The notes: a model not told the origin generated them from the sequence alone. Shown: positions 24,870 to 40,392, numbered from the stretch's first letter. The stretch is DNA of 64,000 nt from Megachile rotundata (GCF_050947335.1 NW_027473839.1:1-64000), one strand, 5' to 3'. Made by a program: numbers and translations.

Positions 24870-27800
24870 GTCGTTCTATCGCTCATATAAGCACAATATG
24901 GCTAATAATATGAGTTAGATTGATAATAATAAGAGTAATAAGTATAGTAATTGTCGTTCTATCGATCATATCTGAATAATATGGTTAATAATATGAGTTA
25001 GATTGATAATAGTGAGTGTAATAAGTATAGTGAATGTCGTTCTATCGATCATATCAGCATAATATGGGTAATAATATGAGTTGGATTGATAATAATAAGA
25101 GTAATGAGTATAGTAATTGTAGTTCTATCGATCATATAAGCATAATATGGCTAATAATATGAGTAAGAATCATAATAATAAGAGTAATGAGTATAGTAAT
25201 TGTAGTTCTATCGATCATATCTGCATAATATGGTGAATAATATGAGTTAGATTCATAATAATAACAGTAATAAGTATAGTAATTGTCGTTCTATCGATAA
25301 TATAACCATAATATGGCTAATAATATGAGTTAGATTGATAATACTAAGAGTAGTGAGTATAGTAATTCTCGTTCTATCGATCATATAAGAGTAATATGGC
25401 TAATAATATGAGTTAGATTGATAATAATAAGAGTAATAAGTACAGTAATTGTCGTTCAATCGATCATATAAGCATAATAAGGCTAATAATATGAGTTAGA
25501 GTGATAATACTAAGAGTAGTGAGTATAGTAATTCTCATTCTATCGATCATATAAGCATAATATGGCTAATAATATGAGTTAGATTGATAATAATAAGAGT
25601 AATAAGTATAGTAATTGTCGTTCTCTCGATCATATAAGCATAATATGGCTAATAATATGAGTTAGAGTGATAATACTAAGAGTAGTGAGTATAGTAATTC
25701 TCATTCTATCGATCATATAAGCATAATATGGCTAATAATATGAGTAAGATTGATAATAATAACAGTAATAAGTATAGTAATTGTCGTTCTATCGATAATA
25801 TAAGCATAATATGGCTAATAATATGAGTTAGATTCATAATAATAAGAGTAGGAAGTATAGTAATTGTCGTTCTATCGATCATATAAGCATAATATGGCTA
25901 ATAATATGAGTTAGATTGATAATAATAAGTGTAAAAAGTAGAGTAATTGTCGTTCGATCGATCATATCTGCATAATATGGTTAATAATATGAGTTAGATT
26001 GATAATAATAAGAGTAATGAGTATAGTAATTGTCGTACTATCGATCATATAAGCATAATATGGCTAATAATGTGAGTTAGATTGATAATAATAAGTGTAA
26101 TAAGTATAGTAATTGTCGTTCTATCGGTCATTTAAGCATAATATGGCTAATAATATGAGTCAGATTGATAATAATAACAGTAATAAGTATAGTAATTGTC
26201 GTTCTATCGATAATATAAGCATAATATGGCTAATAATATGAGTTAGATTGATAATACTAAGAGTAGTGGGTATAGTAATTCTCGTTCTATCTATCATATA
26301 ATCATAATATGAATAATAATATGAGTTAGATTGATAATACTAAGAGTGGTGAGTATAGTAATTGTCGTTCTATCGATCATATAAGCATAATATGGCTAAT
26401 AATATGAGTTAGATTGATAATAATAAGAGTAGTAAGTATAGTATTTGTCGTTCTATCGATCATATAAGCATAATATGGCTAATAATACGAGTTAGATTGA
26501 TAATAATAAGAGTAATAAGTATAGTAATTGTCGTTCTATCGATCATTTAACCATAATATGGCTAATAATATGAGTTAGATTGATAATAATAAGAGTAATA
26601 AGTATAGTAATTGTCGTTCTATCGATCATATAAGCATAATATGGCTAATAATATGAGTTAGATTGATAATACTAAGAGTAGTGAGTATAGTAATTCTCAT
26701 TCTATCGATCATATAAGCATAATATGGCTAATAATATGAGTTAGATTGATAATAATAAGAGTAAAAAGTATAGTAATTGTCGTTCTCTCGATCATTTAAG
26801 CATAATATGGCGAATAATATGAGTTGGGTTGATAAAACTAAGAATAATAAGTACAGTAACTGTCGTTCTATCGATCATATAAGCATAATATGGTTAATAA
26901 TATGAGTTAGAATGATAATAATAAGAGTAATAAGTATAGTAATTGTCGTTCTATCGATCATATCTGCATAATATGGTTAATAATATGAGTTAGATTGATA
27001 ATAGTGAGTGTAATAAGTATAGTGAATGTCGTTCTATCGATCATATCAGCATAATATGGATAATAATATGAGTTGGATTGATAATAGTGAGAGTAATGAG
27101 TATAGTATTTGTCGTTCTATCGATCATATAAGCATAATATGGCTAATAATACGAGTTAGATTGATAATAATAAGAGTAATAAGTATAGTAATTGTCGTTC
27201 TATCGATCATATAAGCACAATATGGCTAATAATATGAGTTAGATTGATAATAATAAGAGTAATGAGTATAGTAATTGTCGTTCTATCGATCATATCTGCA
27301 TAATATGGTTAACAGTATGAGTTAGATTGATAATAATAAGAGTAATAAGTATAGTAATTGTCGTTATATCGATCATATAACCATAATATGGCTAATAGCA
27401 TGAGTTGGATTGATAATAATAAGAGTAATGAGTATAGTAATTGTCGTTCTATCGATCATATCTGCATAATATGGTTAATAATATGAGTTAGATTGATAAT
27501 AGTGAGTGTAATAAATATAGTAATTGTCGTTCTATCGCTCATATTAGCACAATATGGCTAATAACATGAGTTAGATTCATAATAATATGAGTAATAAGTA
27601 TAGTAATTGTCGTTCTATCGATCATATAAGCATGATATGGCTAATAATATGAGTTAGAGTGATAATACTAAGAGTAGTGAGTACAGTAATTCTCATTCCA
27701 TCGATCATATAAGCATAATATGGCTAATAATATGAGTTAGATTGATAATAATAGCAGTAATAAGTACAGTAATTGTCGTTCTATCGATAATATAAGCATA

Positions 27801-28585
27801 ATATGGCTAATAATATGAGTTAGAGTGATAATACTAAGAGTAGTGAGTACAGTAATTCTCATTCCATCGATCATATAAGCATAATATGGCTAATAATATG
27901 AGTTAGATTGATAATAATAAGAGTAGTAAGTATAGTATTTGTCTTTCTATCGATCATATAAGCATAATATGGCTAATAATATGAGTAAGAATCATAATAA
28001 TAAGAGTAATGAGTATAGTAATTGTAGTTCTATCGATCATATCTGCATAATATGGTTAGTAATATGAGTTAGATTCATAATAATAACAGTAATAAGTATA
28101 GTAATTGTCGTTCTATCGATAATATAACCATAATATGGCTAATAATATGAGTTAGATTGATAATACTAAGAGTAGTGAGTATAGTAATTCTCGTTCTATC
28201 GATCATATAAGCATAATATGGCTAATAATATGAGTTAGATTGATAATAATAAGAGTAATAAGTACAGTAATTGTCGTTCTATCGATCATATAAGCATAAT
28301 AAGGCTAATAATATGAGTTAGAGTGATAATACTAAGAGTAGTGAGTATAGTAATTCTCATTCTATCGATCATATAAGCATAATATGGCTAATAATATGAG
28401 TTAGATTGATAATAATAAGAGTAATAAGTATAGTAATTGTCGTTCTCTCGATCATTTAAGCATAATATGGCGAATAATATGAGTTGGCTTGATAAAACTA
28501 AGAATAATAAGTACAGTAACTGTCGTTCTATCGATCATATAAGCATAATATGGTTAATAATATGAGTTAGAATGATAATAATAAG
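24870..28585. repeat. Mosaic satellite segment resembling R2 and parts of A
   Basis: From about 24,961 the sequence matches the R1/R2 pattern at 22,742-bp spacing (274 monomers), with shared TAAGAGTAATATGG near 25,386 and CGTTCAATCG at 25,453. Two extra monomers of the R3/R4 kind are then present. From 25,798 to 26,607 it matches 5,546-6,355 at 20,252-bp spacing (244 monomers). D cassettes follow at 26,810 and 28,470. A short M-like stretch begins at 27,391 and breaks off after about 300 bp. There is no gene or non-satellite sequence. Confidence 0.7.
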
Positions 28586-31500
28586 AGTAATAAGTACAGT
28601 AATTGTCGTTCTATCGATCATATCTGCATAATATGGTTAATAATATGAGTTAGATTGATAATAGTGAGTGTAATAAGCATAGTGAATGTCGTTCTATCGA
28701 TCATATCAGCATAATATGGGTAATAATATGAGTTGGATTGCTAATAGTGAGAGTAATGAGTATAGTATTTGTCGTTCTATCGATCATATAAGCATAATAT
28801 GGCTAATAATACGAGTTAGATTGATAATAATAAGAGTAATAAGTATCGTAATTGTCGTTCTATCGATCATATAAGCACAATATGGCTAATAATATGAGTT
28901 AGATTGATAATAATAAGAGTAATGAGTATAGTAATTGTCGTTCTATCGATCATATCTGCATAATATGGTTAACAATATGAGTTAGATTGATAATAATAAG
29001 ACTAATAAGTATAGTAATTGTCGTTATATCGATCATATAACCATAATATGGCTAACAGCATGAGTTGGATTGATAATAATAAGAGTAATGAGTATAGTAA
29101 TTGTCGTTCTATCGATCATATCTGCATAATATGGTTAATAATATGAGTTAGATTGATAATAGTGAGTGTAATAAATATAGTAATTGTCGTTCTATCGCTC
29201 ATATTAGCACAATATGGCTAATAACATGAGTTAGATTGATAATAATAAGAGTAATAAGTATAGTAATTGTCGTTCTATCGATCATATAAGCATAATATGG
29301 CTAATAATATGAGTTAGATTGATAATACTAACAGTAATAAGTATAGTAATTGTCGTTCTATCGATAATATAAGCATAATATGGCTAATAATATGAGTTAG
29401 ATTGATAATACTAAGAGTAGTGAGTATAGTAATTCTCGTTCTATCGATCATATAAGGATAATATGGCTAATAATATGAGTTAGATTGATAATACTAAGAG
29501 TAGTGAGTATAGTAATTGTCGTACTATCGATCATATAGGCACAATATGGCTAATAATATGAGTTAGATTGATAATAATAAGTGTAAAAAGTAGAGTAATT
29601 GTCGTTCGATCGATCATATCTGCATAATATGGTTAACAGTATGAGTTAGATTGATAATAATAAGAGTAATGAGTATAGTAATTGTCGTACTATCGATCAT
29701 ATAAGCATAATATGGCTAATAATGTGAGTTAGATTGATAATAGTGAGTGCAATAAATATAGTAATTGTCGTTCTATCGCTCATATAAGCACAATATGGCT
29801 AATAATATGAGTTAGATTGATAATAATAAGAGTAATAAGTATAGTAATTGTCGTTCTATCGATCATATAAGCATAATATGGCTAATAATATGAGTTAGAT
29901 TGATAATAATAAGTGTAATAAGTATAGTAATTGTCGTTCTATCGGTCATTTAAGCATAATATGGCTAATAATATGAGTCAGATTGATAATAATAACAGTA
30001 ATAAGTATAGTAATTGTCGTTCTATCGATAATATAAGCATAATATGGCTAATAATATGAGTTAGATTGATAATACTAAGAGTAGTGAGTATAGTAATTCT
30101 CGTTCTATCGATCATATAATCATAATATGGCTAATAATATGAGTTAGATTGATAATACTAAGAGTAGTGAGTATAGTAATTCTCATTCTATCGATCATAT
30201 AAGCATAATATGGCTAATAATATGAGTTAGATAGATAATAATAAGAGTAATGAGTATAGTAATTGTAGTTCTATCGATCATATCTGCATAATATGGTTAA
30301 TATTATGAGTTGGATTCATAATAATAACAGTAATAAGTATAGTAATTGTCGTTCTATCGATCATTTAAGCATAATATGGCTAATAATACGAGTTAGATTG
30401 ATAATAATAAGAGTAATAAGTATAGTAACTGTCGTTCTATCGATCATATAAGCATAATATGGTTAATAATATGAGTTAGAATGATAATAATAAGAGTAAT
30501 AAGTATAGTAATTGTCGTTCTATCGATCATATCTGCATAATATGGTTAATAATATGAGTTAGATTGATAATAATAAGAGTAATAAGTATAGTATTTGTCG
30601 TTCTATCGATCATATAAGCATAATATGGCTAATAATATCCGTTAGATTGATAATAATAAGAGTAATAAGTATAGTAATTGTCGTTCTATCGATCATATAA
30701 GCACAATATGGCTAATAATATGAGTTAGATTGATAATAATAAGAGTAATGAGTATAGTAATTGTCGTTCTATCGATCATATCTGCATAATATGGTTACAG
30801 TATGAGTTAGATTGATAATAATAAGAGTAATAAGTATAGTAATTGTCGTTATATCGATCATATAACCATAATATGGCTAATAGCATGAGTTGGATTGATA
30901 ATAATAAGAGTAATGAGTATAGTAATTGTCGTTCTATCGATCATATCTGCATAATATGGTTAATAATATGAGTTAGATTGATAATAGTGAGTGTAATAAA
31001 TATAGTAATTGTCGTTCTATCGCTCATATTAGCACAATATGGCTAATAACATGAGTTAGATTGATAATAATAGCAGTAATAAGTACAGTAATTGTCGTTC
31101 TATCGATAATATAAGCATAATATGGCTAATAATATGAGTTAGATTGATAATACTAAGAGTAGTGAGTACAGTAATTGTCGTTCTATCGATCATATAAGCA
31201 TAATATGGCTAATAATACGAGTTAGATTGATAATAATAAGAGTAATAAGTATAGTAATTGTCGTTCTATCGATCATTTAACCATAATATGGCTAATAATA
31301 TGAGTTAGATTGATAATAATAAGAGTAATAAGTATAGTATTTGTCGTTCTATCGATAATATAAGCATAATATGGTTAATAATATGAGTTAGATTGATAAT
31401 AGTGAGTGTAATAAATATAGTAATTGTCGTTCTATCGTTCATATTAGCACTATACGGCTAATAACATGAGTTAGATTCATAATAATAAGAGTAATAAGTA

Positions 31501-32153
31501 TAGTAATTGTCGTTCTATCGATCATATAAGCATAATATGGCTAATAATATGAGTTAGAGTGATAATACTAAGAGTAGTGAGTACAGTAATTCTCATTCCA
31601 TCGATCATATAAGCATAATATGGCTAATAATATGAGTTAGATTGATAATAATAGCAGTAATAAGTACAGTAATTGTCGTTCTATCGATAATATAAGCATA
31701 ATATGGCTAATAATATGAGTTAGATTGATAATACTAAGAGTAGTGAGTACAGTAATTGTCGTTCTATCGATCATATAAGCATAATATGGCTAATAATACG
31801 AGTTAGATTGATAATAATAAGAGTAATAAGTGTAGTAATTGTCGTTCTATCGATCATTTAACCATAATATGGCTAATAATATGAGTTAGATTGATAATAA
31901 TAAGAGTAATAAGTATAGTATTTGTCGTCCTATCGATAATATAAGCATAATATGGCTAATAATATGCGTTAGATTGATAATACTAAGAGTAGTGAGTATA
32001 GTAATTCTCATTCTATCGATCATATAAGCATAATATGGCTAATAATATGAGTTAGATAGATAATAATAAGAGTAATGAGTATAGTAATTGTAGTTCTATC
32101 GATCATATCTGCATAATATGGTTAATATTATGAGTTGGATTCATAATAATAAC
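28586..32153. repeat. 43-monomer segment, partly duplicated downstream
   Basis: The first 1,596 bp (28,586-30,181) recur at 32,154-33,749. The spacing is 3,568 bp, one base short of 43 monomers because of the deletion at 30,797. Shared marks are GTATCGTAATTG near 28,841/32,409, GACTAATAAG near 29,000/32,568 and GCTAACAGCATG at 29,051/32,619. The segment includes a shortened M block from 30,876, in which two monomers are missing near 31,050. Confidence 0.8.
30794..30875. repeat. 82-bp monomer with a one-base deletion (only indel seen)
   Basis: The monomer start reads GGTTACAGTATG where the same variant elsewhere reads GGTTAACAGTATG, so one A of an AA pair at 30,797 is missing. Monomer starts before it satisfy (position - 1) divisible by 83. 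Starts after it satisfy position divisible by 83, and this holds through to 63,993. No other net length change exists in the window. It could be a true deletion or an assembly error in a short A run. Confidence 0.9.
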
Positions 32154-33749
32154 AGTAATAAGTACAGTAATTGTCGTTCTATCGATCATATCTGCATAAT
32201 ATGGTTAATAATATGAGTTAGATTGATAATAGTGAGTGTAATAAGTATAGTGAATGTCGTTCTATCGATCATATCAGCATAATATGGGTAATAATATGAG
32301 TTGGATTGATAATAGTGAGAGTAATGAGTATAGTATTTGTCGTTCTATCGATCATATAAGCATAATATGGCTAATAATACGAGTTAGATTGATAATAATA
32401 AGAGTAATAAGTATCGTAATTGTCGTTCTATCGATCATATAAGCACAATATGGCTAATAATATGAGTTAGATTGATAATAATAAGAGTAATGAGTATAGT
32501 AATTGTCGTTCTATCGATCATATCTGCATAATATGGTTAACAATATGAGTTAGATTGATAATAATAAGACTAATAAGTATAGTAATTGTCGTTATATCGA
32601 TCATATAACCATAATATGGCTAACAGCATGAGTTGGATTGATAATAATAAGAGTAATGAGTATAGTAATTGTCGTTCTATCGATCATATCTGCATAATAT
32701 GGTTAATAATATGAGTTAGATTGATAATAGTGAGTGTAATAAATATAGTAATTGTCGTTCTATCGCTCATATTAGCACAATATGGCTAATAACATGAGTT
32801 AGATTGATAATAATAAGAGTAATAAGTATAGTAATTGTCGTTCTATCGATCATATAAGCATAATATGGCTAATAATATGAGTTAGATTGATAATACTAAC
32901 AGTAATAAGTATAGTAATTGTCGTTCTATCGATAATATAAGCATAATATGGCTAATAATATGAGTTAGATTGATAATACTAAGAGTAGTGAGTATAGTAA
33001 TTCTCGTTCTATCGATCATATAAGGATAATATGGCTAATAATATGAGTTAGATTGATAATACTAAGAGTAGTGAGTATAGTAATTGTCGTACTATCGATC
33101 ATATAGGCATAATATGGCTAATAATATGAGTTAGATTGATAATAATAAGTGTAAAAAGTAGAGTAATTGTCGTTCGATCGATCATATCTGCATAATATGG
33201 TTAACAGTATGAGTTAGATTGATAATAATAAGAGTAATGAGTATAGTAATTGTCGTACTATCGATCATATAAGCATAATATGGCTAATAATGTGAGTTAG
33301 ATTGATAATAGTGAGTGCAATAAATATAGTAATTGTCGTTCTATCGCTCATATAAGCACAATATGGCTAATAATATGAGTTAGATTGATAATAATAAGAG
33401 TAATAAGTATAGTAATTGTCGTTCTATCGATCATATAAGCATAATATGGCTAATAATATGAGTTAGATTGATAATAATAAGTGTAATAAGTATAGTAATT
33501 GTCGTTCTATCGGTCATTTAAGCATAATATGGCTAATAATATGAGTCAGATTGATAATAATAACAGTAATAAGTATAGTAATTGTCGTTCTATCGATAAT
33601 ATAAGCATAATATGGCTAATAATATGAGTTAGATTGATAATACTAAGAGTAGTGAGTATAGTAATTCTCGTTCTATCGATCATATAATCATAATATGGCT
33701 AATAATATGAGTTAGATTGATAATACTAAGAGTAGTGAGTATAGTAATT
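32154..33749. repeat. Second copy of 28,586-30,181
   Basis: This is a 1,596-bp duplicate of the upstream segment, bounded on the left by AACAG versus AAGAG (32,153) and on the right by TTGTCG versus TTCTCA (33,750). A few substitutions separate the copies, such as AAGCATAG at 28,677 versus AAGTATAG here, and GGCACAATATGG near 29,540 versus GGCATAATATGG here. The 62-codon stop-free stretch at 32,254 belongs to this copy. It has lost its upstream D monomer by recombination. Confidence 0.8.
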
Positions 33750-36700
33750 GTCGTTCTATCGATCATATAAGCAAAATATGGCTAATAGTATGAGTTAGAT
33801 TGACAATAATAAGAGTAGTAAGTATAGTATTTGTCGTTCTATCGATCATATAAGCATAATATGGCTAATAATATGAGTTAGATTGATAATAATAAGAGTA
33901 ATAAGTATAGTAATTGTCGTTCTATCGGTCATTTAAGCATAATATGGCGAATAATATGAGTTGGGTTGATAAAACTAAGAATAATAAGTATAGTAACTGT
34001 CGTTCTATCGATCATATAAGCATAATATGGTTAATAATATGAGTTAGAATGATAATAATAAGAGTAATAAGTATAGTAATTGTCGTTCTATCGATCATAT
34101 CTGCATAATATGGTCAATAATATGAGTTAGATTGATAATAGTGAGTGTAATAAGTATAGTAATTGTCGTTCTGTCGATCATATTAGCATAATATGGTTAA
34201 TAATATGAGTTAGATTGATAATAATAAGAGTAATAAGTATAGTATTTGTCGTTCTATCGATCATATAAGCATAATATGGCTAATAATACGAGTTAGATTG
34301 ATAATAATAAGAGTAATAAGTATAGTAATTGTCGTTCTATCGATCATATAAGCACAATATGGCTAATAATACGAGTTAGATTGATAATAATAAGAGTAAT
34401 GAGTATAGTAATTGTCGTTCTATCGATCATATCTGCATAATATGGTTAACAGTATGAGTTAGATTGATAATAATAAGAGTAATAAGTGTAGTAATTCTCG
34501 TTCTATCGATCATATAATAATAATATGGCTAATAATATGAGTTAGATTGAAAATACTAAGAGTAGTGAGTATAGTAATTGTCGTTCTATCGATCATATAA
34601 GCATAATATGGCTAATAATATGAGTTAGATTGATAATAATATTAGTAGTAAGTATAGTATTTGTCGTTCTATCGATCATATAAGCATAATATGGCTAATA
34701 ATACGAGTTAGATTGATAATAATAAGAGTAATAAGTATAGTAATTGTCGTTCTATCGATCATATCTGCATAATATGGTTAATAATATGAGTTAGATTGAT
34801 AATAGTGAGTGTAATAAATATAGTAATTGTCGTTCTATCGTTCATATTAGCACTATACGGCTAATAACATGAGTTAGATTCATAATAATAAGAGTAATAA
34901 GTATAGTAATTGTCGTTCTATCGATCATATAAGCATAATATGGCTAATAATATGAGTTAGAGTGATAATACTAAGAGTAGTGAGTACAGTAATTCTCATT
35001 CCATCGATCATATAAGCATAATATGGCTAATAATATGAGTTAGATTGATAATAATAGCAGTAATAAGTACAGTAATTGTCGTTCTATCGATAATATAAGC
35101 ATAATATGGCTAATAATATGAGTTAGATTGATAATACTAAGAGTAGTGAGTACAGTAATTGTCGTTCTATCGATCATATAAGCATAATATGGCTAATAAT
35201 ACGAGTTAGATTGATAATAATAAGAGTAATAAGTATAGTAATTGTCGTTCTATCGATCATTTAACCATAATATGGCTAATAATATGAGTTAGATTGATAA
35301 TAATAAGAGTAATAAGTATAGTATTTGTCGTCCTATCGATAATATAAGCATAATATGGCTAATAATATGCGTTAGATTGATAATACTAAGAGTAGTGAGT
35401 ATAGTAATTCTCATTCTATCGATCATATAAGCATAATATGGCTAATAATATGAGTTAGATAGATAATAATAAGAGTAATGAGTATAGTAATTGTAGTTCT
35501 ATCGATCATATCTGCATAATATGGTTAATATTATGAGTTGGATTCATAATAATAACAGTAATAAGTATAGTAATTGTCGTTCTATCGATCATTTAAGCAT
35601 AATATGGCTAATAATACGAGTTAGATTGATAATAATAAGAGTAATAAGTATAGTAACTGTCGTTCTATCGATCATATAAGCATAATATGGTTAATAATAT
35701 GAGTTAGAATGATAATAATAAGAGTAATAAGTATAGTAATTGTCGTTCTATCGATCATATCTGCATAATATGGTTAATAATATGAGTTAGATGGATAATA
35801 ATAAGAGTAATAAGTATAGTATTTGTCGTTCTATCGATCATATAAGCATAATATGGCTAATAATATGCGTTAGATTGATAATAATAAGAGTAATAAGTAT
35901 AGTAATTGTCGTTCTATCGATCATATAAGCACAATATGGCTAATAATATGAGTTAGATTGATAATAATAAGAGTAATGAGTATAGTAATTATCGTTCTAT
36001 CGATCATATCTGCATAATATGGTTAACAGTATGAGTTAGATTGATAATAATAAGAGTAATAAGTATAGTAATTGTCGTTATATCGATCATATAACCATAA
36101 TATGGCTAATAGCATGAGTTGGATTGATAATAATAAGAGTAATGAGTATAGTAATTGTCGTTCTATCGATCATATCTGCATAATATGGTTAATAATATGA
36201 GTTAGATTGATAATAGTGGGTGTAATAAATATAGTAATTGTCGTTCTATCGCTCATATTAGCACAATATGGCTAATAACATGAGTTAGATTCATAATAAT
36301 AAGAGTAATAAGTATAGTAATTGTCGTTCTATCTATCATATAAGCATAATATGGCTAATAATATGAGTTAGAGTGATAATACTAAGAGTAGTGAGTACAG
36401 TAATTCTCATTCCATCGATCATATAAGCATAATATGGCTAATAATATGAGTTAGATTGATAATAATAGCAGTAATAAGTACAGTAATTGTCGTTCTATCG
36501 ATAATATAAGCATAATATGGCTAATAATATGAGTTAGATTGATAATACTAAGAGTAGTAAGTACAGTAATTGTCGTTCTATCGATCATATAAGCATAATA
36601 TGGCTAATAATACGAGTTAGATTGATAATAATAAGAGTAATAAGTATAGTAATTGTCGTTATATCGATCATTTAACCATAATATGGCTAATAATATGAGT

Positions 36701-37401
36701 TAGATTGATAATAATAAGAGTAATAAGTATAGTATTTGTCGTTCTATCGATAATATAAGCATAATATGGCTAATAATATGCGTTAGATTGATAATACTAA
36801 GAGTAGTGAGTATAGTAATTCTCATTCTATCGATCATATAAGCATAATATGGCTAATAATATGAGTTAGATAGATAATAATAAGAGTAATGAGTATAGTA
36901 ATTGTAGTTCTATCGATCATATCTGCATAATATGGTTAATATTATGAGTTGGATTCATAATAATAACAGTAATAAGTATAGTAATTGTCGTTCTATCGAT
37001 CATTTAAGCATAATATGGCTAATAATACGAGTTAGATTGATAATAATAAGAGTAATAAGTATAGTAACTGTCGTTCTATCGATCATATAAGCATAATATG
37101 GTTAATAATATGAGTTAGAATGATAATAATAAGAGTAATAAGTATAGTAATTGTCGTTCTATCGATCATATCTGCATAATATGGTTAATAATATGAGTTA
37201 GATTGATAATAATAAGAGTAATAAGTATAGTATTTGTCGTTCTATCGATCATATAAGCATAATATGGCTAATAATATGAGTTAGATTGATAATAATAAGA
37301 GTAATAAGTATAGTAATTGTCGTTCTATCGGTCATTTAAGCATAATATGGCTAATAATATGAGTAAGATTTATAATAATAACAGTAATAAGTATAGTAAT
37401 T
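33750..37401. repeat. M-block-rich mosaic with an 801-bp duplicate
   Basis: A degenerate D cassette lies at 33,947. The stretch 34,767-35,567 repeats 31,364-32,164 at 3,403-bp spacing (41 monomers), including the unusual CACTATACGG near 34,852/31,449 and CGTCCTATCG near 35,330/31,927. A full M block occupies 36,105-37,266. There is no gene or foreign sequence. Confidence 0.75.
36105..37266. repeat. 14-monomer M block (middle copy)
   Basis: The order of marked monomers is the same as at 16,020 and at 42,828. Private changes include GTGGGTGTAA near 36,218, TCTATCTATC near 36,330 and GTAGTAAGTACAG near 36,552. Confidence 0.75.
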
Positions 37402-38786
37402 GTCGTTCTATCGATAATATAAGCATAATATGGCTAATAATATGAGTTAGATTGATAATACTAAGAGTAGTGAGTAGAGTAATTCTCGTTCTATCGATCA
37501 TATAATAATAATATGGCTAATAATATGAGTTAGATTGAAAATACTAAGAGTAGTGAGTATAGTAATTGTCGTTCTATCGATCATATAAGCATAATATGGC
37601 TAATAATATGAGTTAGATTGATAATAATAAGAGTAGTAAGTATAGTATTTGTCGTTCTATCGATCATATAAGCATAATATGGCTAATAATACGAGTTAGA
37701 TTGATAATAATAAGAGTAATAAGTATAGTAATTGTCGTTCTATCGATCATTTAACCATAATGTGGCTAATAATATGAGTTAGATTGATAATAATAACAGT
37801 AATAAGTATAGCAATTGTCGTTCTATCGATCATATAAGCATAATATGGCTAATAATATGAGTTAGATTGATAATAATAAGAGTAGTAAGTATAGTATTTG
37901 TCGTTCTATCGATCATATAAGCATAATATGGCTAATAATACGAGTTAGATTGATAATAATAAGAGTAATAAGTATAGTAATTGTCGTTCTATCGATCATT
38001 TAACCATAATATGGCTAATAATATGAGTTAGATTGATAATAATAAGAGTAATAAGTATAGTAATAGTCGTTCTATCGATAATATAAGCATAATATGGCTA
38101 ATAATATGAGTTAGATTGATAATACTAAGAGTAGTGAGTAGAGTAATTCTCGTTCTATCGATCATATAATAATAATATGGCTAATAATATGAGTTAGATT
38201 GAAAATACTAAGAGTAGTGAGTATAGTAATTGTCGTTCTATCGATCATATAAGCATAATATGGCTAATAATATGAGTTAGATTGATAATAATATTAGTAG
38301 TAAGTATAGTATTTGTCGTTCTATCGATCATATAAGCATAATATGGCTAATAATACGAGTTAGATTGATAATAATAAGAGTAATAAGTATAGTAATTGTC
38401 GTTCTATCGATCATTTAACCATAATATGGCTAATAATATGAGTTAGATTGATAATAATAAGAGTAATAAGTATAGCAATTGTCGTTCTATCGATCATATA
38501 AGCATAATATGGCTAATAATATGAGTTAGATTGATAATAATAAGAGTAGTAAGTATAGTATTTGTCGTTCTATCGATCATATAAGCATAATATGGCTAAT
38601 AATACGAGTTAGATTGATAATAATAAGAGTAATAAGTATAGTAATTGTCGTTCTATCGATCATTTAACCATAATATGGCTAATAATATGAGTTAGATTGA
38701 TAATAATAAGAGTAATAAGTATAGTAATAGTCGTTCTATCGATAATATAAGCATAATATGGCTAATAATATGAGTTAGATTGATAA
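37402..38786. repeat. 8-monomer (664-bp) tandem HOR, two copies
   Basis: The sequence 37,402-38,122 matches 38,066-38,786 at a spacing of 664 bp. The unit is marked by GTGAGTAGAG (37,471/38,135), ATATAATAATAATATGG, TTGAAAATACTAAG, and TATAGCAATTG in the seventh unit. Differences include AATAAGAGTAG versus AATATTAGTAG near 37,628/38,292. A related run is found again near 49,340-50,040 (136 monomers away), 53,300, 54,240 and 63,120. Confidence 0.85.
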
Positions 38787-40392
38787 CACTAAGGGTAGTG
38801 AGTATAGTAATTCTCGTTCTATCGATCATATAAGCATAATATGGCTAATAATATGAGTTGGATTGATAATAATAGGAGTAATAAGTATAGTAATTGTAGT
38901 TCTATCGATCATATAAGCATAATATGGCTAATAATATGAGTTAGATAGATAATAATAAGAGTAATGAGTATAGTAATTGTACTCCTATCGATCATATCTG
39001 CATAATATGGTTAATAATATGAGTTAGATTCATAATAATAACAGTAATAAGTATAGTAATTGTCGTTCTATCGATAATATAAGCATAATATGGCTAATAA
39101 TATGAGTTAGATTCTTAATAATAAGAGTAATAAGTATAGTAATTGTCGTTCTATCGATCATATAAGCATAATATGGCTAATAATATGAGTTAGATTCATA
39201 ATAATAAGAGTAATAAGTATAGTAATTGTCGTTCTATCGATCATATAAGCACAATATGGCTAATAATATGAGTTAGATTGATAATAGTGAGTGCAATAAA
39301 TATAGTAATTGTCGTTCTATCGCTCATATAAGCACAATATGGCTAATAATATGAGTTAGATTGATAATACTAAGAGAAGTGAGTATAGTAATTCTCGTTC
39401 TATCGATCATATAATCATAATATGGCTAATAATATGAGTTAGATTGATAATACTAAGAGTAGTGAGTATATTAATTGTCGTTCTATCGATCGTATAAGCA
39501 TAATATGGCTAATAATATGAGTTAGATTGATAATAATAAGAGTAGTAAGTATAGTATTTGTCGTTCTATCGATCATATAAGCATAATATGGCTAATAATA
39601 CGAGTTAGATTGATAATAATAAGAGTAATAAGTATAGTAATTGTCGTTCTATCGATCATTTAACCATAATATGGCTAATAATATGAGTTAGATTGATAAT
39701 AATAAGAGTAATAAGTATAGTAATTGTCGTTCTATCGATAATATAAGCATAATATGGCTAATAATATGAGTTAGATTAATAATACTAAGGGTAGTGAGTA
39801 TAGTAATTCTCGTTCTATCGATCATATAAGCATAATATGACTAATAATATGAGTTGGATTGATAATAATAAGAGTAATAAGTATAGTAATTGTAGTTCTA
39901 TCGATCATATCTGCATAATATGGTTAATAATATGAGTTGGATTCATAATAATAACAGTAATAAGTATAGCAGTTGTCGTTCTATCGATCATTTAAGCATA
40001 ATATGGCTAATAATATGAGTTAGATTGATAATAATAAGAGTAATAAGTATAGTAATTGTCGTTCTATCGGTCATTTAAGCATAATATGGCGAATAATATG
40101 AGTTGGGTTGATAAAACTAAGAATAATAAGTATAGTAACTGTCGTTCTATCGATCATATAAGCATAATATGGCTAATAATATGAGTTAGGTTGATAATAA
40201 TAAGAGTAATAAGTATAGTAGATGTCGCGCTATCGATCATATCTGCATAATATGGTTAATAATATGAGTTAGATTGATAATAGTGAGTGTAATAAGTATA
40301 GTAATTGTCGTTCTGTCGATCATATTAGCATAATATGGTTAATAATATGAGTTGGATTGATAATAATTAGAGTAATAAGTATAGTAATTGTA
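38787..40392. repeat. Satellite monomers without clear local period
   Basis: About 19 monomers carry mixed variants, including a degenerate D unit at 40,089 followed by one with AGATGTCGCGC. Some private substitutions occur, such as TTGTACTCC near 38,978, ATTCTTAATA near 39,113 and ATCGTATAAGC near 39,490. I found no tandem duplicate next to this stretch and nothing other than satellite. Confidence 0.6.
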
